Assembly: GCA_028386065.3 (NCBI GenBank)
Contig: JAKUCV010003089.1
Coordinates: 1 to 64,000, forward strand
Direction: 5' to 3'
DNA from: Turnera subulata
Lineage: Eukaryota > Streptophyta > Magnoliopsida > Malpighiales > Passifloraceae
Length of the DNA stretch: 64,000 nucleotides
Within the stretch, counting starts at the first letter, position 1. Each line of letters begins with the position of its first letter. The notes beneath the pieces are model-generated. The model did not search any database, was not told the origin of the DNA, and worked only from the letters and a program-made list of their open reading frames with translations. Shown here in pieces: positions 1-10,599 of this stretch. The position numbers and the translations under genes are program-made.

Positions 1-516
1 TGTCCTTCATTCTTTTAATTCCGCACTTATTTCCTGCAAAGTTCTTAATTTTCGATCATAAGCTATTCACCCCCCCTCTAGCTTAAGTCTATTGTTCCTA
101 ACAAACAAGACTTGGCATATATGTACATAACACAACATCCATCACATAAATGCACTTAACACTTATTGATTCATCATGCATGGGATGCTCAGGGTATGCA
201 GCTGGTTGGGGGCTAAAAGACTGCCGCTAAGGAATAGTTTGACCTACTCACATGTGATAAAAGATATCGCGTGAGGTCCGAGGCCCATTAATCCCTATCA
301 TCGCATGAGCAGCGAGAAACCGGTTCACATCAAGCCACTCTCGCTTTAAGAAAGCATTGTAGCGGACTTGGATTCCCTGGCCCTCTTATGGTAGAGGCTT
401 CACAACATTTTCCATGAATGCAAGGCACTTATGATGACACATAAAAAGGCATACAAAAATTCAATGATTGCACAAGATTTCTTGAATCCTCAAAAGTCCC
501 CAGTAGAGTCGCCACC
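1..516 (-). mobile_element. Leader of an Ogre/Tat-like Gypsy retrotransposon, with primer-binding site
   Basis: The element runs on the minus strand and leaves the window to the left. Read on the minus strand, the LTR end is followed after two bases by TGGCGACTCTACTGGGGA (complement of 497-514). This matches the tRNA-Arg-type primer-binding site that I recall for Ogre/Tat Gypsy elements. The rest is non-coding leader. The first ~105 bases, with a C-run and 'tctagc' near 70-85, resemble the end of another LTR, but I cannot settle that. The short ORF at 431-664 has no recognisable domain and crosses the LTR boundary. Confidence 0.6.
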
Positions 517-2000
517 TGTGAATACCCGACCCAAAATCACTTGGGCCTATTCACCTTTTCCTTACACCTTCTTCGTAACCGTCATCCATTATCTTTGGAG
601 TCGCCACCCAAGTTTTATTAAGGGACTAAAACTTGGGAAAAACCCTTCATGTGACTCCATTTAGGCAACCGGTTTAGCGAACCAAAGACAACGGACCCGG
701 GGATTCGTCATGGATGGGAAGGTGTTAGGCACCCATCCATGTTGGGGCGAAATCTTGTGCAATTAAAGGTTTTTGTATGCCTTGTGCAAGTGGGTGAGTG
801 TGTTCACCAAAACCAATCAAGAAGTGAAAATAAAAAGAAGGGGATGAGAAGAAGATTGGGCTTGAGTTTCCACCACTAGAAACCACCTACGTACCCCGGA
901 GACCGGGTTCAAAGCCCACGTAGTTCTTACATCAGAAACACAACAATCACATCATCATCAGCATCAGCATCACAACAGAAAGAAAAGGATCAGAATTACC
1001 TCTTGCAGCCCTCCTCTAGCTCCTTGATTCGGGTTTCACCTCACGCCTAGCTTCTTTCCGCACCTCAACTCTATCTTGGATCTCTTCTTGATTCTTCACT
1101 TGATGCCTTGATTAGATGATGCTACCCACGAGATTTCTCCAAAGCTTCGCCTATAGAACTAGTTCTGGGCTTGGAGAGGTAGAGTTTCTCCAAGCTTGAA
1201 AGCTTTTAGGAAGAGTATGTGTGTAATAATGCCCGCCCCTTGATGTGAAGGGGGAGGGTCCTATTTATAGTGTTCTGGGCTGCCTAGGTTCGTGGACCAT
1301 CTTAATGATCAGAATAATGGCCGAAAATTTGGACCAAAAACGCGTAGAATCGAATCTCGGTCGAAAATCGGGAAGAAAACGCGTTCCAGTGCACCCATGA
1401 CCGCCATGGCCGGCGGTCATCACGAGATGATAGCCATGTCATGGCGGTCATCCACACATGACCGCCTAGGCCCGGCGGTCATCTCGATATGACCGCCCGC
1501 GCCTACGCGTTTTCACCGCAGTTTCCATTTTTGCTCCGGATTCTCCCCTAATTCCTCCCTGATTGATCTTACCGCGTAATCAACCCCTAGATTGCCCAGA
1601 ATATTCTCTTTTCTTGATTACTACTCCCTCTAAACATTTCCCAATCAATTAATCACACACCCTCTTCCTATTTTAAGCCTAAATCATACCAAAAACACTC
1701 TTGCTATTTAAGGAATGATTTAACTCTGATCTCTCACGAAAATCAGAGTTAAATTTGCCTGCAAGCAAGGTGTTAGTGGGCTTGTACAACTCTGGAGAAC
1801 ATCTATATTCTACTAAATTGGGCTCTTATATCTATCTCCAACCCAAATTGGATTTCAATACATAAATAAGGCCCAAGCTCATAGAATGTAATACATTCTA
1901 GCAATCCGGTCCCTAATGTGACTTAAATCACTTCTTCGTACATGAGGGACCTAATTACTAAAACGTATAAATTTTCATGGGTCAAATTCGGGTGTTCACA
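517..2000 (-). mobile_element. 5' LTR of an Ogre/Tat-like Gypsy element
   Basis: The LTR begins TGTGAATACCCGA and ends TCGGGTGTTCACA, so its ends form a near-perfect inverted repeat. It is 1484 bp long. The adjacent primer-binding site makes it the 5' LTR of a minus-strand element. It interrupts an older Gypsy LTR whose remainder resumes at 2001. The base run TATAG at 2001-2005 is the expected 5-bp target duplication, but its partner is outside the window. A 31-bp inverted minisatellite lies at 1397-1497. No ORF here is coding. Confidence 0.65.
1397..1497. repeat. 31-bp minisatellite of alternating ATGACCGCC / GGCGGTCAT
   Basis: GGCGGTCAT occurs at 1412, 1443 and 1474, exactly 31 bp apart. 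Its complement ATGACCGCC occurs at 1397, 1458 and 1489, with a decayed copy near 1427. Neighbouring copies can pair, so the block can form several alternative 9-bp hairpins inside the LTR. Confidence 0.85.
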
Positions 2001-3083
2001 TATAGGAGTTGATAACGAGTAGATACCTGAGGAATCGGACTTGGAGTCTGTGGGGCATTTCCAAACCTGATAATCGGCTAAGGTGAGGATGGATAACCTT
2101 GGATATGTGCCCGTAATACTGTGCGTGTTTTTGTTGTTTGATTGAACTGCTGAAATGATTATTGACTGCTATTTGATTGCTATGGAAATTGTTGATGTTG
2201 TTGTTGGATTGTGTTTAGACTTGTGGATATTGTGTTGAAAATAATGCTGAACTGTTAACTGTGATTAATTGACGTTATGAGTCTGTTGTTGGTTTGGTCT
2301 GTGGAATAATCTGAAATAATGGAAAGTTGGATAATTGAGGATAGAGTAATGAAACTGGACTGAATTTGAGATGATGATATAATTGTCACGTGGAAAGTAG
2401 TGGTACGACTAGATGGTTAGAGGCTAGTTCTGTGGTGTCATGGCCGGTTTGGTTTGATTGTTGGGGATGTTGATCCCGGATGATGTTGTTATTGGGATGT
2501 TGATCCCGGATTTGTTGTTATTGGGATGTTGATCCAGTGACGGGGCCCAGAAGATAAAATTGGTAATAATAATAAATATTCTTTTGGTCTTGGCTCAGTT
2601 GTATTTTGGTAGAGTCTTTGTGTTGTGATTGTCTGTGTTTACTTCGAAAGTATTATGGTTGATTACATATCTCTGTTTATCCTTCGTCGGTGAGCACTTC
2701 GGACTCACCCCTCGCCTGCGGGGTTTCATCCCGTAGGTTTAGTTGTTTCGTAGTTCAGGTACAACGTTCGATGGCTGCTGCTTTCTTCTCCACCTGACTC
2801 CGGATCCATACCCCGCTGCATGTGCATAGAGTCTTCCGCTGCTGTTCTGTTGCATTTGATGTTGTGTTATATTTTCGCTGCTGTGATTGCTTGCTCTTTT
2901 CTTTGTTGTTGTTATATATTGTGAGCTGTGAACTGTTGGATAATGGTCCCCGAGTATGGGTGACAATTGTATTATATGGATTGTTGTTGTAAAATACATG
3001 TGAGTTGTACTGTATTCCCTATCAATAAGAATAGTTTCGGCACGTGTTTACTGTATTTGGTAAATACGGGTCGGGACGCTTCA
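2001..3083. mobile_element. 3' portion of a Gypsy LTR interrupted by the Ogre-like element
   Basis: This stretch matches the second half of the solo LTR at 3571-6344. Shared landmarks are the 'ataatcggctaaggtgagga' block, the GGGATGTTGATCCC units, a 'gtggtacgact' block and the end 'gcacgtgtttactg...gtaaatacgggtcggg'. It ends in TTCA near 3083. The missing 5' part should lie beyond the inserted element, outside the window. It is non-coding. Confidence 0.65.
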
Positions 3084-3565
3084 GTAAAAATTCAAATAAT
3101 TCAAAGAAATAGATGGAGAAGCCATACATAAAAGCCACAAACGTGCGAAGATAAATTTTTAATACTTAACTTTTAAAAATAATTTTAAAGAATAAATGAG
3201 TAAATAACCAAAAGTATATTCTAATATTGTAATATATACTTAGCCGTGTAGGCGTAATTTTTCATTTTTTCATATATCAGGGTGCCTGCGGGCGGTTCGG
3301 AGGAACTATTTCTCACCCCATTTTCAAATTTCCCATAGGGAAAAAATTTCTCCCCTCCCTGCCCCGTGTGGAAAAAACTATCCTTAATCTCTGTTTGGAA
3401 AGATATTTAGTAGAATGTTGTTCGTTATTTTATTTAAGTTTTGATAGTTCTCGAATGGACTAGGGAAATATTACAAGCCGACCTAAGGCGGCAAAGACCA
3501 TGGTTAGTTTCTATATTTTCTAGGTTTTAATTGTGACGGACATCCTAGATCTTTTAGGTTTCAAA
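3084..3565. other. AT-rich spacer between two Gypsy LTRs
   Basis: No ORF of coding character, RNA gene or clear repeat boundary is visible between the interrupted LTR and the TSD of the solo LTR at 3566. Confidence 0.5.
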
Positions 3566-6349
3566 CCAACTGTAACAGCCCGGGTAAAATTTTAATTTTT
3601 ACCGGGATTGTAAAAGTCGTTATACAGTGATTTACCGAATGAATTAATCTTGGGTAATTAATTCAAGGTAAATCGGGCATCGTTTTTCGGAACCGAGGTT
3701 TTCCCGCGCTCGGGATTTTTATGTGGATTTTACGGACCAAAGTTGGTATTTTTCGGGTCCTAGAATTCTCAGAAAAATCACACCGGAAAATAACTAATGA
3801 GGGTAGTAGTTATTTTCTGGTCCGGATCGGACCCGCTACAAATACAGCCAACCTGCATGATTGAGCTCCCTGTGATGCCCGTGCCTTTTCTTTCTTCTGT
3901 GCTACCCGTGAACCTGCATCTTTTTCCTTTTCCCTACAAACCACAAAATCCAGTATCATCATCTTCTCTTCTCTGCAAAAAAAAAAACAATTACACACAG
4001 AAACTTGGCTACCCATGTTTTCCTTTTCTTCTTTTCTTCTTTTTCTTCTCTTCTCCTTTCTTCTTCACCCGACACCTTCCCTTGCGCCTACCACCGCCGC
4101 CTGCATCGCCACCACGACGCCATCACCTCCTGCACCGCCGCGTCGCCGTCCCCTCTTCTTCTTCATCTCCTCTCCCTCGCTGCCCGCCAGCCGCTCGCGG
4201 ACGCCGCCGCTGTCGCTCGGAGGCCGACACCGACGAAGCCGCGACAAGCCCCTCTACTTGCTTGCCACGCCGCCACCTTCACCGATAGTAGCCAGCGCCA
4301 CCGTTCATCTTCCTCGTTGCGTCGCACCGTCCCGCCGAGCAGCCGTCGCCGCCTCGTTCTGCGCCGCCATCTACGCTTGAGGTGAGGAAGATGACGACCC
4401 GTTTGATGATGGGTGGGTCGGGTCGACCCGCGTGTTGAGAGCTGGGTTTGAGGGTTTTGGGCTGGTTATGGGTTATGGCTTCGGGTTGGGCTAGGCAGCT
4501 GGGCCTGTTGCGCGGGCCTGCGCCTGGGCTCCTACCTGGGGTCTGGGTTTGTCCTGTGCAATAGGCTGGGCTTGTACAATTTGGCCTAGTTCGGTTTTAA
4601 AAAAATAATAATAACAAATAATTAAGATAATAATAAAAACTTATATATATTTTTAACCTAGAAAAAAATGGTATATGGAATATATATATATATATAAATA
4701 TTTTTCTGAGAAATATAAATACATAGTAAATTTGTAAATATAAATAAAGTAATTATCATGTTATATTATTTTCAAGAAACTAGGGTAAATAAAGTATGAA
4801 TTACATCCTTTGCAAAATTACTATATAGTAACTATTTTAGAAAAGAATACATATACTATAAAATATTTTGAGTATAAGCATACGTTATTTTATAATAATT
4901 ATATTTTTGGGAAATGATAAATATCTTCGTAAAAATATTTTGGAAAGAGATTTAATTAAAGTATTAAATACCAAAGTAATATTCGGATATACGTACGGTA
5001 TATTATTTTTGGAAAAGGATTTAAAAACGATTGAAGATAATTTTATGAAATATAACCGAGGGGGATGATGATTAATTTACAGTTTCTAGCATGTCATGGC
5101 ATACTGATTATGTGCATCTTATGTGTGCATTTGTTATTTGTTGTATAGGTTTTGATATCGGGCACTTCCCCGAGGAACCAGCTTTGGACCGGTTGATGTT
5201 CTTAGAGTTGAGTAATCGGCTAAGGTGAGGATGGATTTCCTTCAATATGTGCCTATATTACTAGGTTGTTGTGTTTGATGATTGTTGCACTGTTGAGTGT
5301 TGCATTTGTTGTGGTTTGATTCGGGATGTTTATTTCCGTGCCTTGATTGATTTTGGGATGTTTATCCCCGTGCATTGAGTTTTGGATGTTTATCCCTGTG
5401 TCTTCTTGGTATAAAGAATAATGGAATAAATAATAAAATGTGATAAGGATGTCGATCCTTGGTTTTAGATTGGGATGTCTATCCCGGTGTTTTGGTTAGA
5501 GATGTTGATCCCTGAGGTTTGGTTTTGGATGATGATGATATAATTGTCATGTGGTAAGTAGTGGTACGACTCGATGGTTTAAGACTGTTTTGTGGTGGCC
5601 ATGATCTGGGTTACTTGTGATAAGCATATCTATGCTTGGGATGTCTATCCCGTGATTATATTTGGGATGTCTATCCCTGGGTTACTATTTTGGGATGTCG
5701 ATCCCTGGGCTCTCTTGGTTTTGATCTGGCATCCGAAATATATTGATAACCAGGTCTGACCCCTAGCTTATCCGTGATGGGCCCGGAAAGATAAAATTTG
5801 GAAATTGGATTTTGTTTAAGTCTTTTTAGTCTTGGACCAGTTTTGGGTCGAGTCTTTTGGATTGGTTTATTCTGGCTGTTGTACCTGTTTTCGACCTTGA
5901 GTATTTTATAGTGTTGCATATTGATTGTCTATCCATGGTTGGTGGACACTTCGGACTCACCCCTCACATGCGGGCTTTCATCCCGTAGGTTGAGTTATTT
6001 GTGGTTCAGGTATGATGCATTCCAGACAGGCTGCGGCGTTATCCCTCGGACAGGACTCGAATCCATTAGTTTGCATCAGGTTTTGCATATGATGATATTG
6101 AGTTTAAATGCTTCCGCTGTGCTATATTTTGAGTCCCCGAGTTTGGGTGACATGTTTTGATGATTGGGCCGATGGGCCAGATTTTTTATGTTTATGACGT
6201 GACATTGGGCCGTTGGGCCGGTTTCTTTGATATATTCAATGATATTATCTTTGGGCCATTGGGCTGTGTTACGTGTTATATTTACTGTTGTACAGTTCCG
6301 GCACGTGTTTACTGAGACTGGTAAATACGGGTCGGGGCGTTTCACCAAC
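3566..6349. mobile_element. Solo LTR of a Gypsy (chromovirus-type) retrotransposon with TSD CCAAC
   Basis: The LTR proper is 3571-6344 (2774 bp), starting TGTAACAGCCCGGG and ending GGGGCGTTTCA. The 5-bp duplications CCAAC flank it at 3566-3570 and 6345-6349. No internal region, primer-binding site or second LTR is present, so this is a solo LTR left by recombination. A C/T-rich block at about 4010-4150 runs into GC-rich sequence to about 4380 and gives long but non-coding ORFs. Repeated GGGATGTYKATCCC hairpins lie at 5355-5705. Assignment to a Tekay/Del-like lineage rests on recalled LTR termini. Confidence 0.85.
5355..5705. repeat. Series of short hairpins with GTYK loops in the solo LTR
   Basis: Units read stem-loop-stem: GGGAT-GTTT-ATCCC (5355), GGAT-GTTT-ATCC (5384), AAGGAT-GTCG-ATCCTT (5445), GGGAT-GTCT-ATCCC (5472), AAGCAT-ATCT-ATGCTT (5622), GGGAT-GTCT-ATCCC (5638 and 5664) and GGGAT-GTCG-ATCCC (5692). 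The outer arm bases differ between units but remain paired. Related series occur at 2464-2535 and 30792-31369. Confidence 0.8.
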
Positions 6350-7248
6350 TAAAGGTTGAAGGTTGTGTATAGTATCAATAGGAACTTGTACTTGTAAATT
6401 CGATATAATACAACAAACATATTTATCCTACTTTTATCTTTTTATACTTTCTCTCCTTCACTTTCAGCACTTTTACCTTTCTCGCAAATTTACTATATCT
6501 TCCTTCTTATTTATTCTTGTAGTTAGGAATAGTCGTAACCTTTTTGCTATGGAACATGTCTAATTCATAGGTCTGGGGAGTACTACCTAAAGAATCATCA
6601 GGTGGTTATCCTTTATGGATTGATACTTAGGTTTTCAGCTTAGAAATTGGTTTCTATAGAAGCTAGACCCAGGAATAGGGGTGAGCATGATACCCGAACA
6701 ATCCAAATAACCAATAATCCAGACTGCTTTACACTAATTCAGATTAAGATTGGATTGCAATTTTATATAATGGTTAAGCGCAGTCTAGCCCGAATTGAAG
6801 TATAATTTGATCCGGTCTAAGTTATAAGAAGTTTGAGCGACACGATTACCAATTGCATAGGCCCAAAAAAGCTGAGAGAGGGAGGGGGTGTTCAATTAGC
6901 TTTTAAAACCACTTTTAAAAAATTCATGTAAAAGACTGCTACACAAATTCTAAATTTTCTAAGAATAAAATAAAGGCTGAAGGTAAGAGATGAGAGCAAA
7001 TACACACAACAACAAACACACCAATTTAGAGTGGTTTTCCCTAAAGCCTATGGGTACATCCACTATTCAAGGCTCCCCCTTAAGATTTGTCAAATTTACT
7101 ATATGGTTTCTTCCAAGGTGAAACCCAACCTATTATACTTAGCTTTTTCAAGGCTCAAGCTACAACAATTACAAGAGTTTTTCTAAGGCTCAACTCTCCA
7201 ACCTATACCCAAAGCTTTTTCCAAGGTTCAATCTTCAAACTTATACCA
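6350..7248. other. Intergenic DNA with a transposon-like terminus and LTR-like sequence
   Basis: A hAT-like terminus TAGGGGTGAGCA begins near 6675, but I found no matching end with a TSD. From about 6990 the sequence resembles retrotransposon LTR/leader DNA and continues beyond the insertion at 7249. The ORF at 6363-6563 has no recognisable domain. Confidence 0.35.
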
Positions 7249-8320
7249 TAGTTATTAAAAACGTGAGTCAACTCGTAAAATCGTCCGAGTTTACGATGTT
7301 AGGGTAGTGTTTCGAGTTGACTCGTGTATAAACTCGAATTCTGGTCAAACTCGCGAGTTGACTCGTAAACTCGTTAAACTCGTGAGTTTTTATTGAATTT
7401 GACCGAGTTTGTCATCGAGGGAGTTGATAAGATCAAAGAAGTTGGATTGCGTGCTTAAACCCACTGATTGCCACATCTGGGAGACACAAACGTAAACTCA
7501 GACGGCGATGATGGTAGGATTGTTGTGGGTGGGTGGTTCTTCTTGCGGGGTTTGGGGTTTGATTTTCTTTCATTGTGGGTTTGGATTTCATACGTTATTT
7601 TGGTTTCGATCGATCAAGGGATAGGCGAAGCAAATGGGAGGAGAAGCAAAGAGCAGAAAGAAGGATGGATGATAGTGGAGGAGTAGAAGAAGGTTGAAAA
7701 AACCGTCATAGTATTGAATAGGTTTTGTACTTTGGAAAAGTTTGGATTTGAAGAGGTTTATTTCTCATGGACTTTTGGTTTTGGGGTGTCGTTGAAAGTC
7801 CTCCTATTCGCTCTTATTTTACCAGCTCTTTTCTTTATTTTTCTTTGTTTAATTTTTTTAAAAAATAAAACATATCATCAAGAGACTATGTATATAAACT
7901 AATAAAGTATTAGGTAAAAATGGTGATATTAACAATATAAGTAAAGAAATTATGGATGATGATAAGATTAGTATTTGAGTGTTTAATTTTAACTATATCA
8001 TTAGAAAAATGGGGAAGTTAAATACTAACATTCTTATACAGAAAACTTCATTACTAACAGACGATTGTATGCGGCAAATGGACGCCATTTCTCAAATATT
8101 TATTTTAGAGTCTACAATTAGCTTGAATTTTGATGACAATTATTATTTTTAAGATGATTATTATTAATAATTCTCATAAAAAAAGATGATATCTGTTTAT
8201 AAATCTATTTAGTTACAATAATTAAATTTTGTGGGCTCTTACGATTTAACATTTCGTTTTTACGTTACATTTTTTACTGGACCATTTCGAATTTACATAA
8301 AAACTCATTTTTAACAACCT
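7249..8320. mobile_element. Small inverted-repeat DNA transposon, probably non-autonomous
   Basis: The left end reads CATAGTTATTAAAAACGTGAG and the right end, on the opposite strand, CAAGGTTGTTAAAAATGAG, giving similar inverted termini. Flanks 'cttatac' and 'cctatac' look like an imperfect target duplication. The left interior has repeated 'actcgtaaactcg' motifs in both orientations. The ORFs at 7468-7686 and 7714-7902 match nothing I know. The exact ends are uncertain by several bases. Confidence 0.4.
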
Positions 8321-8398
8321 TGACCTATACAACCCCTAAGTAAAAATATATCCAATCTCATTTAAGGAAGGATTTTCTAATCACACAAAGAGTGATTC

Positions 8399-9376
8399 AC
8401 TCTTTGTTTACAAGATAAGCTCAAAGATATCATAAAGGTTTTAAGCCTAATGATGAAAGCAAAAACTAAATCCCCTCAAAAGATAAGTATTCACTAATCT
8501 AGGCGCAATGATCTCTCAAAAGTTTTGTGTGCACAAAGAAACCTCAATAAGATGGTTTCTCACAGTTATAATCTCTTGCTCTGAGTGTAAATGAGGTAGG
8601 AAGTCTATTTATAAACTCCAATAACAAATAGATGCTAAATGATAAAGAATGGTTTAAGAAAGGCTTGTTGCTAGAAAATTTGTGTAAGAGGCAACTACTC
8701 TCAAATGTGCTCTTGGAACTTTTGTGCATTGGATCAAAAATCCAAACTCGATTTTGTAGCTTTTATCAACCTTCTTGACTTGTCTTCTTATGATAGTAGT
8801 AAAAGAAAAAATTTCCCTAAAATCCTCCCTTTAAAGATTATTCAAACTCTTTGATTGGTGGATTAGAAGCCCCTCACACTTGAAAGTACCACTCTCTTTG
8901 TTCCATATAAGAGAAAGATATCATAAAAGTTTTAAGCTCAATGTTGAAAACAAGAACTAAATCCCCTCAAAAGATAAGGATTCGCTAATCTAGGCGCAAT
9001 GATCTCTAAAAAATTTTGTGTGCACAAAGCAAGCTCAATAAGATAGTTTCTCACACTTATAATCTCTTGCTCTAAGTGTAAATGAGGGTAAGAAATCTAT
9101 TTATAAGCCCTAATAACAAGTGGATGCCAAATGACAAAGAATGGTTTAAGAAAGACTTGCTGTTGCAAAATTTCTGTAGGAGGCAATCACCAAAATGTGC
9201 TCATGGAACTTTTGTGCATTGGACAAAAAATCCAAACTCGATTTTGTGGCTTCTATCAACCTTCTTGACTTGTCTTCTTGTGATAATAATCTAGAAAACG
9301 ATCCATAAAATCCCCTTTTGAAGATTCTTCACGCTCTTTGATTGGTGGATCAAAAACCCCTTACACTTGAAAGTAC
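8399..9376. repeat. Tandem duplication, two units of about 490 bp
   Basis: Unit 1 (about 8399-8890) and unit 2 (about 8891-9376) share long blocks such as 'taaatcccctcaaaagataa', 'aatctaggcgcaatgatctc' and 'atccaaactcgattttgt'. A partial third start follows at about 9377. The sequence looks like LTR or leader DNA of an old retrotransposon, with no coding content. Substitutions and small indels show that the duplication is not recent. Confidence 0.75.
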
Positions 9377-9636
9377 CACTCTCTTAGTTCCACATGAGAG
9401 AAAGAGGACAAAAAAACAACTACTTTCCTTTTGATAATCTTCAACCATCTTTTACTCTCTCAAGCATTACTCCTTAAATGTATCTTGGTGCATCATTTCT
9501 TGTCATCTAGTTTAGACTTTGTAAGGAAAGGACAATGGTCACTGGAAGAAGATGATAAATAGTGAAAATACAAGGTTTTGAATGTGTAGTGTGTGTATAA
9601 TAAAAGTGCGTTGAAATTAAAGGAAAAAGAGAAAGA

Positions 9637-10599
9637 GCATTAATTAGGGGTGGCAAAATAGGTGTCCATGGGTACCCATGGGTTGGGTCATAATGGGTCA
9701 TACCCATTTATACCCATTTATCTATTTATAACCCATTAAAAAATTTAAATAGATACCCAAACCCATTTAGACTCATTTAATGTGGGTTACCCATTTATCT
9801 ATTTAGACCCATTTAATTTGGATATATCTATTTACTCATATAATATTAATACTTAATATTTATTTTTAAAATTTGTATTTCAAATTTTTTAACTTTATGA
9901 ATATGAATCCGACCGAGTCCATATTAACCCGGCATAGCCAATACGAGCCTAACTAGGCGGACTGCAGCCTTATGTTTTCAGGAGTGGGAACTGTTTTCTA
10001 GTTTCGTGCTGCAGCTTCCCTGCAGGCTTCTGTTTTCTGGTTATGTCATTGCCTTAATGACTTTCTCTTGTATCTCCATGACTTTGATTCCATAATAAAG
10101 AGGTCGATTAGCATTAAAAAAAAAAGAACTAGGCGCAAACGAGATGTGCTTGGTCGGGTTTAAATTGGCCTATATGAGCCCAACTAGGTCTGCATGGTTT
10201 GGGCTATGTTGGCCCAGCTAGGCCCGACACTAGGCCCATATAAGCCCACATCTGGCCCAACTAGGCCCTCATGGATTGGACCGGGACGGGCCCAAATAGG
10301 CCCACCCGAGCAAAATCGAGCCCATATTAGTTGGGCCGGGATGGGCCCAATAGGCCCAATAAGGCCCAAAATGGATTGGGCCTATCTTGGCCCATGTGGA
10401 TAATTAAATTAGATTAGATTCATGGATATCCATTATCCAACCCATATAAACCCACTATTTTATGGGTTAAATGGATAAAATACCCAGTTAGACCCATATA
10501 AAATTGTACTGACCCATTTATACCCATTACCTATTTATCCATGGGTTAAAGGAGTAAATCATTGGGTATCCAACCTATTTTGCCACCTTTAGCATTAAT
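9637..10599. mobile_element. Non-autonomous hAT element with 8-bp TSD GCATTAAT
   Basis: The element spans 9645-10591. Its ends are TAGGGGTGGCAAAATAGG and, on the other strand, TAAAGGTGGCAAAATAGG, flanked by GCATTAAT at 9637-9644 and 10592-10599. The termini and 8-bp duplication are typical of hAT elements. The interior has arrays of 'acccattta' near both ends and, at 10150-10400, many GGCCCA/TGGGCC words. A LINE fragment is nested at 9960-10126. There is no transposase; the ORFs at 10184-10403 are translations of the repeat. Confidence 0.85.
9951..10135 (+). mobile_element. 5'-truncated non-LTR retroposon with A-tail inside the hAT element
   Basis: A stretch at 9960-10126, ending in an 'aataaag...' signal-like region and an A-run, is bracketed by AACTAGGCG at 9951-9959 and 10127-10135. 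The A-tail plus target duplication indicate target-primed insertion of a LINE 3' end or a processed transcript. No coding sequence remains. Confidence 0.65.

Noticed and set aside
3797..4385. ORFs of 121-163 codons in the first solo LTR
   Set aside because: Same low-complexity block as in the other LTR; three frames are open at once, which reflects composition and not coding.
10184..10403. Gly-Pro-Ile-rich ORFs on both strands
   Set aside because: They are translations of the GGCCCA repeat inside a hAT element.
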